Position numbers and translations under genes: made by a program | Assembly: GCA_003209755.1 (NCBI GenBank) | Contig: QCPD01000001.1 | Span: forward strand, 124,001-188,000 | Reading direction: 5' to 3' | Source of the DNA: Prochlorococcus sp. AG-436-C14 | GTDB taxonomy: Bacteria > Cyanobacteriota > Cyanobacteriia > PCC-6307 > Cyanobiaceae | DNA length: 64,000 nt | Shown: one piece after another, positions 23,273 through 35,446 of the stretch | How the letters are laid out: each line of letters starts with the position of its first letter | Position numbering within the stretch: position 1 is the stretch's first letter | Notes under the pieces: model-generated | Database searches by the model: none | The model's input: the letters and a program-made list of their open reading frames with translations, nothing else | What the model was told of the DNA's origin: nothing

Positions 23273-24382
23273 CTATTGGTCATTCAATTCCTTTAAGCAA
23301 CCAATTGGTCTTTGCAAAGACTTAATATTAATTCCGTGACGTAAAGCTGTTATAAGTCCTGCAGCCTCTATATAATTTTCAGCATACAAAATATTATTTT
23401 TTTTGCCACTTAAGCCATCTAGTCTCATCTTTGTAGAGCTAACATTTAATACTCCTTGATTAGAAACTATTATCAAAGGAATAAATCTTTCGATACAAGA
23501 TAAAACTGCTTCGCCACCTAATGCGCCCTGTGGCACTACAACGGCCCCTAAATCCCTATTCCTTAATAAAGCTTTCACCTGTAAAAAAGCATTTTCTTTG
23601 GTCTTCATGGCTGACTTACAGATCAGATCAGGTGCACGGCTAAGACCTACTAAAACACTTTGCAAAAATGTATATCCTATTTCCTCTCCCGAAGTTCGAG
23701 GATCTAAATCAAAATCAATTGGCAAGGGAGCTAACCCCGGTGCATGTGCACATGGAATCAATAAATGTTTTACAAGAAAATGACTTATTACAGCTTCGAC
23801 CCCCGCTATAACATCTACACCATTCCCTTGTCGATAAAGTTTAGTATCTAATCCATCACTATCATCAGGAAAGCGCGTTACTACAGCTATTGCGGTTGCA
23901 CCACCTGTCTTAAGTTTTTCAGCAGCTCTTAAAAGAACATCTGGTTCTTCGATATTCCCCCAACTCGAGCCACTTAAACCTTTTTTTAGATTAATTTTCA
24001 TGGCTCTTTCAGTGGTAATTACAGGGCCAATATTTAACCCCAAACTTGCGACACAGCCATCAGCAACTTGTAAATGTCTTTTCTTTATATCAGGCTCTAA
24101 GCCAGCATCTAATAGCAAACCTACTTTTTGTTGTCTTACTGGTTTAAGAAACACTTCTCCAGCAGCAAAAAGATTTAAGCTATACCCTTCTACATATTGG
24201 ATACAAGAATCTGGCCAATATAAAGATCCGCCATTCATAACATTGGGATGAGTTATTAAACATTCACTAGCAGAAGCCAATAATCTTGCGGCAGGGATTG
24301 CATCCCCTGCATATCCACCGACACTGCATCCTATGCCAGTAGGAATAATCAATAATGTTGGCAAAGGATTAGTAATAGTCAT
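23273..24382 (-). CDS. DUF3326-family protein
   Basis: PTGIGCSVGGYAGDAIPAARLLASASECLITHPNVMNGGSLYWPD is typical of cyanobacterial DUF3326 proteins. Confidence 0.75.
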   Translation of the reverse strand: MTITNPLPTLLIIPTGIGCSVGGYAGDAIPAARLLASASECLITHPNVMNGGSLYWPDSCIQYVEGYSLNLFAAGEVFLKPVRQQKVGLLLDAGLEPDIKKRHLQVADGCVASLGLNIGPVITTERAMKINLKKGLSGSSWGNIEEPDVLLRAAEKLKTGGATAIAVVTRFPDDSDGLDTKLYRQGNGVDVIAGVEAVISHFLVKHLLIPCAHAPGLAPLPIDFDLDPRTSGEEIGYTFLQSVLVGLSRAPDLICKSAMKTKENAFLQVKALLRNRDLGAVVVPQGALGGEAVLSCIERFIPLIIVSNQGVLNVSSTKMRLDGLSGKKNNILYAENYIEAAGLITALRHGINIKSLQRPIGCLKELNDQ

Positions 24383-24399
24383 AAAGAAATCAATTCAAT

Positions 24400-24627
24400 T
24401 TAATTCAATTCAGAAATGATACTTTTCCCCTGATCTTGATTAATGATCAAAACAACTTCGACCGATATTACCTGGATCTTTTTTTCAGGATGAGTAGTAA
24501 CTGAAGTAATAGCCCACCTTAGTGGTTCACCATACTCACTTAGCTTAGATAAAATAAAATTTTTCAGGTCAAATAAGCTTAATTCAGAAGGCCAGTCAAG
24601 GTCTAATTCTATAAATTCAAGGTTCAA
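24400..24627 (-). CDS. Hypothetical small protein
   Basis: ORF track; compact spacing between two same-strand genes. Confidence 0.6.
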   Translation of the reverse strand: MNLEFIELDLDWPSELSLFDLKNFILSKLSEYGEPLRWAITSVTTHPEKKIQVISVEVVLIINQDQGKSIISELN

Positions 24628-24680
24628 TTTATTAAATACTTATACTTTGAGAACTCGCAAAGTATAAGATAAAAAATACA

Positions 24681-25631
24681 TTACGCTGCAGCGCCACCCA
24701 CAACTTCTAAAATTTCTTGCGTAATTGCTGCTTGCCTAGCCTTATTATAGTCAATAGTCAGGTTTTTAGCCAATTCCTTAGCATTATCACTAGCGTTATT
24801 CATTGCAGTCATTCTACTCGCTAACTCTGAAGCAGCAGACTCCTGTAATGCACGTAGTAATTGATTCTGTAAATAAAGAGGTAAAAGAGCGTTCAAAAGT
24901 TGATCAGGACTTTGTTCAAAAACAATATCCGATGGTAGTTTTGGCTCTTCATTCGAAGGAGCAGCATCTTTCTCGATAATTAATTGGCTATCTTTTGTAG
25001 TTAATCTAAAGATTTCATCTTCTGAATCTGCTATTCCTTGAGGATCTAAAGGTAAAAGAGTTTGTATGGTTGGATTACAACTAACCAAGCTTACAAACTT
25101 AGTAAAAATGACTTCTACTCGATCAGTACTTTCAGAGAGAAATTCGGCTAATACTTCACTCGTAATAGAGCCAGCATCCTCAGAAGTAGGAACTTGTTCT
25201 AATTCTTTAAAAGTAGCTCTTATGTTATAAAGACTAGATCTATTCTCGAAATAACCTATTGCTTTCTTACCAATTAACACTAGGTCAGGACTATATCCTT
25301 GACCTTTTAATTCGGCATAGCGTTTCTCTGTTCGTTTAATAATATTTGCATTATAACCTCCACATAATCCTCTATCACCAGTAACCGCTAAGAGAGTAAT
25401 TGTCTTAACTTCACGCTTATTTAGGAGAGGAGAATCAGCAGCTTCAAACTGCATTCTTGATTGTATATTTTCTAAAACCCTTGCTAATCGATCAGCAAAA
25501 GGTCTGCTCCGTAGGACCTGATCCTGTGCTCTTCGAACTTTCGCAGCAGCAACTAGTCTCATTGCTTCTGTGATTTTTCTGGTGTTTTTGACAGATACAA
25601 TTCTGTCTCTTATGTCCTTGAGGTTAGCCAT
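24681..25631 (-). CDS. atpG: ATP synthase subunit gamma
   Basis: [37 protein letters not shown]-terminal [23 protein letters not shown]. Confidence 0.97.
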   Translation of the reverse strand: MANLKDIRDRIVSVKNTRKITEAMRLVAAAKVRRAQDQVLRSRPFADRLARVLENIQSRMQFEAADSPLLNKREVKTITLLAVTGDRGLCGGYNANIIKRTEKRYAELKGQGYSPDLVLIGKKAIGYFENRSSLYNIRATFKELEQVPTSEDAGSITSEVLAEFLSESTDRVEVIFTKFVSLVSCNPTIQTLLPLDPQGIADSEDEIFRLTTKDSQLIIEKDAAPSNEEPKLPSDIVFEQSPDQLLNALLPLYLQNQLLRALQESAASELASRMTAMNNASDNAKELAKNLTIDYNKARQAAITQEILEVVGGAAA

Positions 25632-25663
25632 AGGTAATTGTCTCTCTTAAGTAGCCTTTGTAT

Positions 25664-27187
<1,524 letters not shown>

Positions 27188-27244
27188 TTAAGTTGGGAAA
27201 GATGAAAGGGAGGAAGAATGGAAGAAAGTCAGTAGAGAAAGAAA

Positions 27245-27793
27245 TTAGCTGACTTTGGCCAAAGCAAGGCCAAGTCGCCTGACTTGGCCTGCGATGCTGG
27301 CATCAATGACCTTTGATCCAACATTTACAACAAAGCCACCTAGCAATTCGGAGTCGACTTTTAGATCGATTTCCAAATTATCTGTACCAGCTATTGATTG
27401 TACTTTCTTGAGTAGCTCAGATTGTTGATCTTCATTTAAAGCTGAAGCTGAAGTAATTGTCGCTAAAGCAATATTTCTTTGTTCTCGATAGATTTCCAAT
27501 AATCTTTCAAGAACAGAATTCAACAATCCAATTCTCTGTCGATCTGCTAAAAGTTTGAGAAGGTTTAAGAAAGAGGGAGTGACCTGACTTGAGAAAAGCT
27601 TTTCTAAAGCTGCTTTCTTCTGATTAACCTCTAAAACTGGCGATGACATCGCATCACTAAATTCAGGGCAAGTATCCCAAAGTTCTAAAATAGATTTAGC
27701 TTGAGTTACTACTTCATCGATCTCGTTTCGGCTCTCAGCTACTTGAAGGAACGCTTCAGCATATGGAGTAGTAATAGTATTAAGTAGTGGCAT
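27245..27793 (-). CDS. atpH: ATP synthase subunit delta
   Basis: PYAEAFLQVAE N-terminus and LLGGFVVNVGSKVIDASIAGQVRRL C-terminus. Confidence 0.93.
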   Translation of the reverse strand: MPLLNTITTPYAEAFLQVAESRNEIDEVVTQAKSILELWDTCPEFSDAMSSPVLEVNQKKAALEKLFSSQVTPSFLNLLKLLADRQRIGLLNSVLERLLEIYREQRNIALATITSASALNEDQQSELLKKVQSIAGTDNLEIDLKVDSELLGGFVVNVGSKVIDASIAGQVRRLGLALAKVS

Positions 27794-28305
27794 TAGTTGT
27801 CTCCAATATTTTTAATTGACTGTTTAAGAAATTTATCTTGAGTATTTGAATCTAACTTTTTAGGAAGCATTTCTAATGCTTTTTTAATAGCAAGTTCTGC
27901 TGCCTCTTTTCTTAATTGAGATGTCACTCTTGCAGCTTCAGCATTTAAGTCAGACGCAGCACCTTGTTTAATTCTTGCCATTTCCTCAACAGTTCTTTTT
28001 TCACTCTCTAAACGAATTGCTTCAGCTCTCGCTTTGCAATCATTTCTGATTTTGTCTGCTTTTTGCTTAGCTGAGGCAAGTTCGTCTTTTGCTTGAGAAA
28101 GAGAATCTTGAGCTTTAGCTAAACGCTCTTCTGCTTCTTTCAAGTCAGAGAGAATTGTAGTTCTTCGTCTTTCAAGGATCTTTCCTAAAAAGCCTGGTAA
28201 GAACTTATAGAGACCAAAAACAACAACAGCTAAGTTGATGATGTTAGTTTCAAAAATATTTAAATTCAGGCCAAAGCCTTCGGAAGCGAAAATTAAAGAA
28301 GTCAT
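27793..28305 (-). CDS. atpF: ATP synthase subunit b
   Basis: N-terminal TM followed by long charged helix; overlaps atpH by 1 nt. Confidence 0.93.
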   Translation of the reverse strand: MTSLIFASEGFGLNLNIFETNIINLAVVVFGLYKFLPGFLGKILERRRTTILSDLKEAEERLAKAQDSLSQAKDELASAKQKADKIRNDCKARAEAIRLESEKRTVEEMARIKQGAASDLNAEAARVTSQLRKEAAELAIKKALEMLPKKLDSNTQDKFLKQSIKNIGDN

Positions 28306-28763
28306 TTTTTTGCCAAGAGTCTTTCAATAATCAAATCACCAAGATTGTCAGCCTCGCTTTTAAGTTGATTAAGAGCTTCATCTCTTTGTGAATCAATCTC
28401 ACGTCTAGCTTTTTCTCTTGATGCATTTGCCTCTGAAGTAGCAAGAGCAAGAGCTTCTTTATAAAGATTCTCAGAATCCTGCTCTGCCTCAAGAATCACT
28501 TTCTGTGATTCTAGACGAGCTTCCTTGAGCTGATCTTTGAGTTCAGTCTCTAGTCTTTCAACCTCAACAATTTTTTTCTTTGCTTCTGCTCGACTTGTAT
28601 TTACATAATCCTCTCTTTCTTCAACTACCTTTCCAACAGGTTTAAAGAAAAGAGCATTAAGTATGAAAGTAAGCAACACAACTTGAACCGCCATGAGCGG
28701 AAGAGTTGCATCGAAATCAAACAGACCTCCCTCAGAGGCACCAAACAAAAAGAAAGTTGGCAT
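28302..28763 (-). CDS. atpF2: ATP synthase subunit b'
   Basis: [38 protein letters not shown]; 4-nt overlap with atpF. Confidence 0.93.
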   Translation of the reverse strand: MPTFFLFGASEGGLFDFDATLPLMAVQVVLLTFILNALFFKPVGKVVEEREDYVNTSRAEAKKKIVEVERLETELKDQLKEARLESQKVILEAEQDSENLYKEALALATSEANASREKARREIDSQRDEALNQLKSEADNLGDLIIERLLAKK

Positions 28764-28824
28764 TAGCTAGGGGTGCAAGAAATTAAGCGAGCCGGATAAC
28801 GGCAATTGAAATTTGCTAAAGAAT

Positions 28825-28889
28825 TTTCAAATTTTGGGGCTGAAAGTTAATCAAATTGATTAATTTACTCAATCAGCCCTTTTTTGAAA
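28825..28889 (-). other. Structured intergenic element between atpE and the b' gene
   Basis: Nested complementary segments: TTTCAAA (28825-28831)/TTTGAAA (28883-28889), GGGCTGA (28837-28843)/TCAGCCC (28873-28879), TTAATCAA (28847-28854)/TTGATTAA (28856-28863). No T-run on the transcribed strand. Confidence 0.7.
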
Positions 28890-28891
28890 TA

Positions 28892-29252
<361 letters not shown>

Positions 29253-29308
29253 GCCTCAAAGCAGGAAATTTGCCATTGAAAAGTTAATTCAGTAGCAAAA
29301 AATCATGA

Positions 29309-30034
29309 TTAATGATGCTCTTCGACTGCTTCCCCGATGTAATAGGCAGCAAGAGTTGCAAAAATCAGAGCTTGAATAGCACTAGTAAACAAGCCTAGAA
29401 ACATAACAGGAACTGGAAGAACAAGAGGTACAAGAAAAACAAGTACCGCTACAACAAGTTCATCCGCCAAAATGTTTCCAAATAAACGGAATGAAAGAGA
29501 GAGAGGCTTTGTAAAGTCTTCAACAATTTTGAATGGGAGCATTATTGGCGTTGGGTGAACGTAATACTCGAAGTAACGCAAACCTTTATTGCTCAACCCC
29601 GCATAAAAATATGAGAGAGATACCAGTAGTGCTAAAGCAACAGTCGTATTTATGTCAGCTGTAGGCGCCCCAAGTTCGCCACTTGGTAGTTCAATCAGCT
29701 TCCAGGGAACTAATGCTCCGCCCCAGTTGCTCACGAATATGAACAGAAAGAGGGTTCCGATGAAAGGCATCCAATCTCTATAAACCTTTTCACCAATTTG
29801 TGTTCTTGCGAGATCACGTATGTAATCCCATAGAAATTCCAAAAGATTTTGGACACCTCTTGGATCACGTTCCATTTTTTTTGTTCCAATGACAACTAAG
29901 GCAAGCAAAGCGCCTATAAGAAGCCATGAAGTCATAAAAACTTGGCCGTGAATTCTAAAATTTCCAATTTGCCAGTAGAGATGTTGACCCACCTCTAATT
30001 CAGCCAAAGGAAAAACAAATGGTAAAAAACCCAT
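29309..30034 (-). CDS. atpB: ATP synthase subunit a
   Basis: [63 protein letters not shown]. Confidence 0.97.
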   Translation of the reverse strand: MGFLPFVFPLAELEVGQHLYWQIGNFRIHGQVFMTSWLLIGALLALVVIGTKKMERDPRGVQNLLEFLWDYIRDLARTQIGEKVYRDWMPFIGTLFLFIFVSNWGGALVPWKLIELPSGELGAPTADINTTVALALLVSLSYFYAGLSNKGLRYFEYYVHPTPIMLPFKIVEDFTKPLSLSFRLFGNILADELVVAVLVFLVPLVLPVPVMFLGLFTSAIQALIFATLAAYYIGEAVEEHH

Positions 30035-30108
30035 TTATCTGGAAGTTAGGTTGCGTAGAAAATAAAAGCCAAACAAACAAAACTTAAAAATTTAATTTCT
30101 AAAAGCAC

Positions 30109-30528
30109 CTATGGCATTATTAGAAACTGAATAATTAACGCTGGTTTATAAAGCACAAATCCTAATAAAGCCGGAATCAATTCAAGTTGAGGAAATCTAG
30201 AAGATACCAAAACCAAAAGAACCGGAACTAACAACTGGACTTTACCGACTATTTTTGATGAAGTACCGAGTCTTCCAACTCCGCGAGCAAGCAAGCGAAA
30301 ATAAAAAATTCCTGATAAAGCACCAATAAAAAGGCTCGCACTAGCTTGGATTCCCCAAAAGAAACCTGCTATGCCAACAGAAAAAATAGTCAATAGAAAT
30401 GTCAGACGAAATACTCGAAATTGAAGTTCAAGATATTCGTCTGATTTGACTCCGGACGATGAGTCCGATGAATCAATATCCAGAAGAGGATCATGACTTG
30501 AGCAATTATCAACCCTCTCAGATGCCAC
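30109..30528 (-). CDS. atp1: ATP synthase protein I
   Basis: Four TM segments; first gene of the atp cluster. Confidence 0.85.
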   Translation of the reverse strand: MASERVDNCSSHDPLLDIDSSDSSSGVKSDEYLELQFRVFRLTFLLTIFSVGIAGFFWGIQASASLFIGALSGIFYFRLLARGVGRLGTSSKIVGKVQLLVPVLLVLVSSRFPQLELIPALLGFVLYKPALIIQFLIMP

Positions 30529-30952
30529 GAAAATTCCTCCTATTGGAGTTTCTTAGTGATCGCGAGAAGTTGTTTTGCAAACAAGACACCTAAGCTCTCT
30601 GCAAAGGCCCGGGGAATCTATCACGAGACTTGCATCAAAACAAAAAAATTTTCAACAATAAATTGAAAAGTTGGTTAATTTAATAACTAGATAAAAAATT
30701 TAAGCACAGTTTTAGTAATCAAAACTAAATCAATACATAATCTATTCAAAAAGAGAATTCTGATGATATGAAGTTAAATAATTATTAATTGATTTGTATT
30801 TTCATTTTGTCTCTAAAAACTAATAATTAAATTTTAACCTATAAAAATCATCATTATTTTGCTGAAATTCCATAAAAAAACAAATTAATTACATTCAAAG
30901 ACTTGGCAAGATGGCAATTAAACGGCTCAATGGTTTATAAGCAAAAGATCCT

Positions 30953-32185
30953 TTGAGTAATATCTCTAATAGCAAAATTAATTCAAATACAAGAAGGAAA
31001 CATTCTCACGAATCAAAAGATTATTTAGGTAATTTAATAAAGAACAAGATACTGCCTTTGCCTTGGTCTTTTTGGCCAAAGGAGGGACGTTTGATCATGG
31101 GATTGATCGCCTTTTGGAGCATATCAGGGATCTTTATTCTTGGATCAGCTAGTTGGTGGGTAGCAATCAGAGAAATGGGTGAAGGTGCTTATTACATAAA
31201 AAGACAACTGATTTGGCTGATCGCTAGTTGGAGCATTTTCTACCTAGCGATAAATATTAATCTAAAAAATTGGCTGAGGCTATCAGGACCGTGCCTACTT
31301 ATAAGCATGGTCTTGATAGCATCAACAAGCTTTTTCGGTAGCACTGTTAATGGCTCTACTCGATGGCTAGTTATTGGTCCAATCCAAATTCAACCATCGG
31401 AATTAATCAAACCTTTCATCATTCTCCAAAGCGCAAAGCTTTTTGGTCAATGGGAGAGAATAAATTCAGAAAAAAAAATTTTTTGGTTAACTATTTTTGC
31501 ATCTATTATTCTATTAATTATAAAGCAGCCAAATCTGAGCACCGCTGCATTAATAGGGATATTACTTTGGATGATTGCATTAGCTTCAGGTATTAACTTC
31601 CGCTATCTTTTTAACACAGCTATATCTGGCTTTTTTATTGGTTCAATAAGCATTTTTTTTAATTCCTATCAACAAAGTCGAGTAATGTCATTTATAAACC
31701 CATGGAAAGATCCACAAGGAAGTGGCTATCAATTAATTCAGAGTCTTTATGCTATTGGTTCAGGTGGTCTATTTGGAGAAGGTTATGGTCTTTCAATGCA
31801 AAAATTACAATACTTACCCTACAGAAGTACTGATTTTATATTTGCTGTTTTTGCTGAAGAATTTGGATTCTTTGGATCTATTTTACTTTTATCATTTCTC
31901 CTTGTAGTTGCATATTTAACCCTGAAAATATCTCTCAATTGTAGAAATAATTATTCTAAACTAATCGCTATTGGATCAGGTACTATTCTTGTTGGCCAAT
32001 CAATTATGCACATAGCAGTTTCATCAGGAGCGATGCCTACGACTGGTCTACCCTTCCCTTTGATTAGTTATGGGGGCAACTCGTTGATTTCAAGCTTACT
32101 AATAGCTGCTTTATTGGTCAGATCCTCTATTGAATCTTCAGATTTATTATTTAAAAATCCCTCAAATAGACTTTTAAATAGATAA
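30953..32185 (+). CDS. ftsW: FtsW/RodA/SpoVE-family cell-cycle protein
   Basis: NPWKDPQGSGYQLIQSLYAIGSGGLFGEGYGLS and PLISYGGNSLISSLL motifs; TTG start in the track. Confidence 0.93.
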   Translation: MSNISNSKINSNTRRKHSHESKDYLGNLIKNKILPLPWSFWPKEGRLIMGLIAFWSISGIFILGSASWWVAIREMGEGAYYIKRQLIWLIASWSIFYLAININLKNWLRLSGPCLLISMVLIASTSFFGSTVNGSTRWLVIGPIQIQPSELIKPFIILQSAKLFGQWERINSEKKIFWLTIFASIILLIIKQPNLSTAALIGILLWMIALASGINFRYLFNTAISGFFIGSISIFFNSYQQSRVMSFINPWKDPQGSGYQLIQSLYAIGSGGLFGEGYGLSMQKLQYLPYRSTDFIFAVFAEEFGFFGSILLLSFLLVVAYLTLKISLNCRNNYSKLIAIGSGTILVGQSIMHIAVSSGAMPTTGLPFPLISYGGNSLISSLLIAALLVRSSIESSDLLFKNPSNRLLNR

Positions 32186-32189
32186 TCTA

Positions 32190-32945
32190 GTGGTGGTACA
32201 TAGAGCGGCAGATCTCTTTTTGAACATTTCATCATTAAGTTCAATTTTCTCTGATTTAACTCGTCATGGCGAGCTGTTAATTAATAATGGGCTCAATAAT
32301 CCAACCCCCCTAACAATTCTGATAGTTTTCACTGGGGGACTTTTGACTAGTTTGGGCCCATGTTCATTGTCACTTTTACCAATAACAGTTGCATATTTAG
32401 CTGGATTTAAAAACAACCAAAACCCTTTACAAAAAACCATTAGTTTCTGTAGCGGTATAGTTTTTTCACTAGTGGTATTAGGAAGTCTAAGCGGGTTTTT
32501 AGGAAAAATTTATGGTCAATTACCAGGTTTCTTTTCTATATTTATAAGTTTTCTAGCAATAATTATGGGCCTTAATCTGCTTGGAATTTTCAAATTCTCA
32601 CTTCCATCTGGTCCTGACCCTGAGATATGGACAAATAAAGTTCCTCCTGCATTCGCTCCTCTTTCAGCAGGCTTTGCTTTTGGATTAGCCTCCTCTCCTT
32701 GTACTACTCCTGTTCTTGCAGTTCTTTTGGCCTGGGTTGCAAAACAAGGAAATCCTCTTAGTGGCACAATTTTTCTTGGAAGTTTTGCGATTGGACAAAT
32801 TGTTCCATTATTTTTAGCAGGTACTTTTGCAGCAAGTATTCCAAAATTATTATCATTAAGACCTATTGGGAAATGGGTTCCACCTATTAGTGGAGTGATT
32901 TTGTTAACCATAGGTCTTATTAGCCTTCTTTCTATTTGGATATAA
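32190..32945 (+). CDS. ccdA: Cytochrome c biogenesis protein CcdA
   Basis: GGLLTSLGPCSLSLLPITVAYLAGF and FGLASSPCTTPVLAVLLAW: two conserved Cys-containing TM motifs. Confidence 0.93.
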   Translation: MVVHRAADLFLNISSLSSIFSDLTRHGELLINNGLNNPTPLTILIVFTGGLLTSLGPCSLSLLPITVAYLAGFKNNQNPLQKTISFCSGIVFSLVVLGSLSGFLGKIYGQLPGFFSIFISFLAIIMGLNLLGIFKFSLPSGPDPEIWTNKVPPAFAPLSAGFAFGLASSPCTTPVLAVLLAWVAKQGNPLSGTIFLGSFAIGQIVPLFLAGTFAASIPKLLSLRPIGKWVPPISGVILLTIGLISLLSIWI

Positions 32946-32950
32946 AATAG

Positions 32951-34231
32951 ATGAAAAAAATTAGCCAAGTTTTAAACTGGCTTTCAAGCTTAAAAATTGC
33001 GATATTACTGTTATTATTAATAGCTATTTCATGTGCAGCTGGGACCTTAATTCCCCAACAAGAACCAGATCAATTTTATTATGATAATTTCAATCAAAAT
33101 CCTTTTCTTGGAATAATTAATGGAAATATATTAATACTTTTTGAATTCAATCATGTCTATACAAGTTTTTGGTTTTTATTCCTACTGAGTTGGCTTGGTT
33201 TAGCTCTTGCAGTTTGTAGTTTAAGAAGACAATTACCTATACTAAAATCAGCATTAATGTGGATAGATTATAAATCACCTCGTCAAATAGCAAAACTTTC
33301 TATTGCTCAAACAATAGTGACTAATAATTACGCAAAAAGCCTAGAAAAATTAACAATTAATTTAAAGAAAAAAGGTTGGAACGTGAGAGAAACAGATGGA
33401 AGGGTAGCTGCTCGACAAGGAGTAATAGGTAGATTAGGACCTATATTAATTCATCTAGGTATGATCCTATTAATGATTGGGGCAACATACGGATCATTAA
33501 ATGGTAAAAGCATAGAGAAATTTTTAGCTCCTGGCAGATCAATAGATTTATTAAACAATAATGAAGAGAAAGGATTAACTATTGAATTGCAAAAGTTTCA
33601 AATTGAAAGAGACCCCCAAGGAAGAGCTGAACAGTATAAGTCGACAGTAAATGTTATTGAGCCAAATGGAAATAATCAATCTAAACAAATTAGTGTTAAT
33701 TATCCCTTAAGGTATAAAGGGTTAACATTATATCAAGCCGACTGGTCATTGGCAGCAATGACTATTCAAATTGAAAATAGTCCAAAATTACAAATTCCAA
33801 TAAAATCTATTCCTGAGCTTGGTGAACAAGTATGGGGAACAGTTATACCTACAAAAAAAGATGGTAGCGACCCAATTTTATTAACCGTAGAGAGTGAACT
33901 TGGACCAGTAAGGATTTATGATATTGATGGTACATTACTTACAACCTTAAGTACAAATCAGAAGATAAAAGTCAAAGGCAGTTTAATAAAGATAATAAGT
34001 ATAATCCCAAGTAGTGGGTTACTTTTAAAGTATGACCCTGGAGTACCTCTTGTATATACCAGTTTTGCAATAATACTTATTGGAGGTTCACTTAGTATTA
34101 TTTCTACTAAAAAAATCTGGGTATTATATTCAAAGGAAAAATCTATGATTTATATAGGTGGATTAAGCAACAGAAATCTATCTGGCCTTTCAAAAGAAAT
34201 GCCTAAATTTGTTAGTTTCCTAGAGAATTAG
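32951..34231 (+). CDS. ccs1: Cytochrome c biogenesis protein Ccs1/CcsB (ResB-like)
   Basis: LSSLKIAILLLLLIAISCAAGTLIPQ; LGPILIHLGMILLMIGATYG; LRYKGLTLYQADW; 5 nt after ccdA. Confidence 0.93.
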   Translation: MKKISQVLNWLSSLKIAILLLLLIAISCAAGTLIPQQEPDQFYYDNFNQNPFLGIINGNILILFEFNHVYTSFWFLFLLSWLGLALAVCSLRRQLPILKSALMWIDYKSPRQIAKLSIAQTIVTNNYAKSLEKLTINLKKKGWNVRETDGRVAARQGVIGRLGPILIHLGMILLMIGATYGSLNGKSIEKFLAPGRSIDLLNNNEEKGLTIELQKFQIERDPQGRAEQYKSTVNVIEPNGNNQSKQISVNYPLRYKGLTLYQADWSLAAMTIQIENSPKLQIPIKSIPELGEQVWGTVIPTKKDGSDPILLTVESELGPVRIYDIDGTLLTTLSTNQKIKVKGSLIKIISIIPSSGLLLKYDPGVPLVYTSFAIILIGGSLSIISTKKIWVLYSKEKSMIYIGGLSNRNLSGLSKEMPKFVSFLEN

Positions 34232-34642
34232 CTCTAGATTATTTCTTTTACCATGACAGACTCTAATGACTGTATGAACATTACCTCTAGGATTAAAATC
34301 AGCCTCTAATTGTATCCACCTAGGGGCACAAACTTCAACAAAATCATCAATTATTTTATTCGTAACTTCTTCATGAGATATTTTCTTTTCACGAAAGCTG
34401 TTTAAGTAAAGTTTAATTGCCTTTAATTCTAAAACCTTAGTCTTTGGTTGATATTTAATTCTCAAAGTTGCAAAATCAGGATAGCCCGAGAAAGGACATT
34501 TACATGTAAATTCAGGGAAATCTATTGAAATTTCATAATCTCTATCAATATTTGGATTTGGGAAACAAATTAAGCTCCCAGCTTCTATTTCCCTCTCCCC
34601 ATACATAATTTCCTGTTTGATGTCTTTTTCTCGTCTAATCAC
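34220..34642 (-). CDS. queF: NADPH-dependent 7-cyano-7-deazaguanine reductase
   Basis: EFTCKCPFSGYPDFATLRIKYQPKTKVLELKAIKLYLNSFR with catalytic Cys; 12-nt tail-to-tail overlap with ccs1. Confidence 0.94.
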   Translation of the reverse strand: MIRREKDIKQEIMYGEREIEAGSLICFPNPNIDRDYEISIDFPEFTCKCPFSGYPDFATLRIKYQPKTKVLELKAIKLYLNSFREKKISHEEVTNKIIDDFVEVCAPRWIQLEADFNPRGNVHTVIRVCHGKRNNLELIL

Positions 34643-34752
34643 ATTTTAATAGCATTTAAAACTCACACTACATAAAAGCTTGATTAAAAATTCAAACTTT
34701 AAATAAATTCGTCTAATCAAAAAGTGGCGAAATGATGCCAAAAAGTTGATTT

Positions 34753-34766
34753 GTATCATTGAGTAC
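34753..34766 (+). promoter_or_regulatory. NtcA-type binding site
   Basis: GTA-TCATTGAG-TAC, extended dyad TTTGTA-N8-TACAAA (34750-34769); followed by -10-like TAATAG at 34791-34796, placing the site near -41. Confidence 0.7.
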
Positions 34767-34815
34767 AAAACTAATCATCGCTATCCCCCCTAATAGAGAG
34801 AACACAAGGTTTTGT

Positions 34816-35043
34816 ATGGACATCAGCCTTTCTGAAAAACGACATGGAACTCAAATAGAACCAAAGAGTGTTCATGGAATCCTTTGGCTTCAAACTCATT
34901 TTGAATCCAACCATTGGGAATCAATATGTAATGGTCTAGCAATAATTCCTGCCAAGGATGCAGAAATGCTAGGTGAAGATGCAAGAAAGGCTGGTCTAAA
35001 TATAAATTTCATCAATTCTCTTAGTAAAATAGACAATTTCTGA
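34816..35043 (+). CDS. Hypothetical 75-aa protein upstream of glnB (ORF track starts it at TTG 34759)
   Basis: ATG at 34816 is preceded by AAGG (34806-34809); the called TTG start lies inside the NtcA-type site. Confidence 0.65.
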   Translation: MDISLSEKRHGTQIEPKSVHGILWLQTHFESNHWESICNGLAIIPAKDAEMLGEDARKAGLNINFINSLSKIDNF

Positions 35044-35075
35044 TAAAACTATTTAATATTCTTGGAGTTTCTTAA

Positions 35076-35420
<345 letters not shown>

Positions 35421-35446
35421 AGGCAAAATTTAAACGCATAAAACAT

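Noticed and set aside
30529-30952. 424-bp divergent gap between atp1 and ftsW considered as a possible ncRNA locus
   Set aside because: I saw no recognisable ncRNA motif, strong hairpin or T-run; it is probably two divergent promoters and a long atp leader.
32516-32968. 150-aa minus ORF opposite ccdA
   Set aside because: Entirely antisense to a well-supported membrane protein gene.
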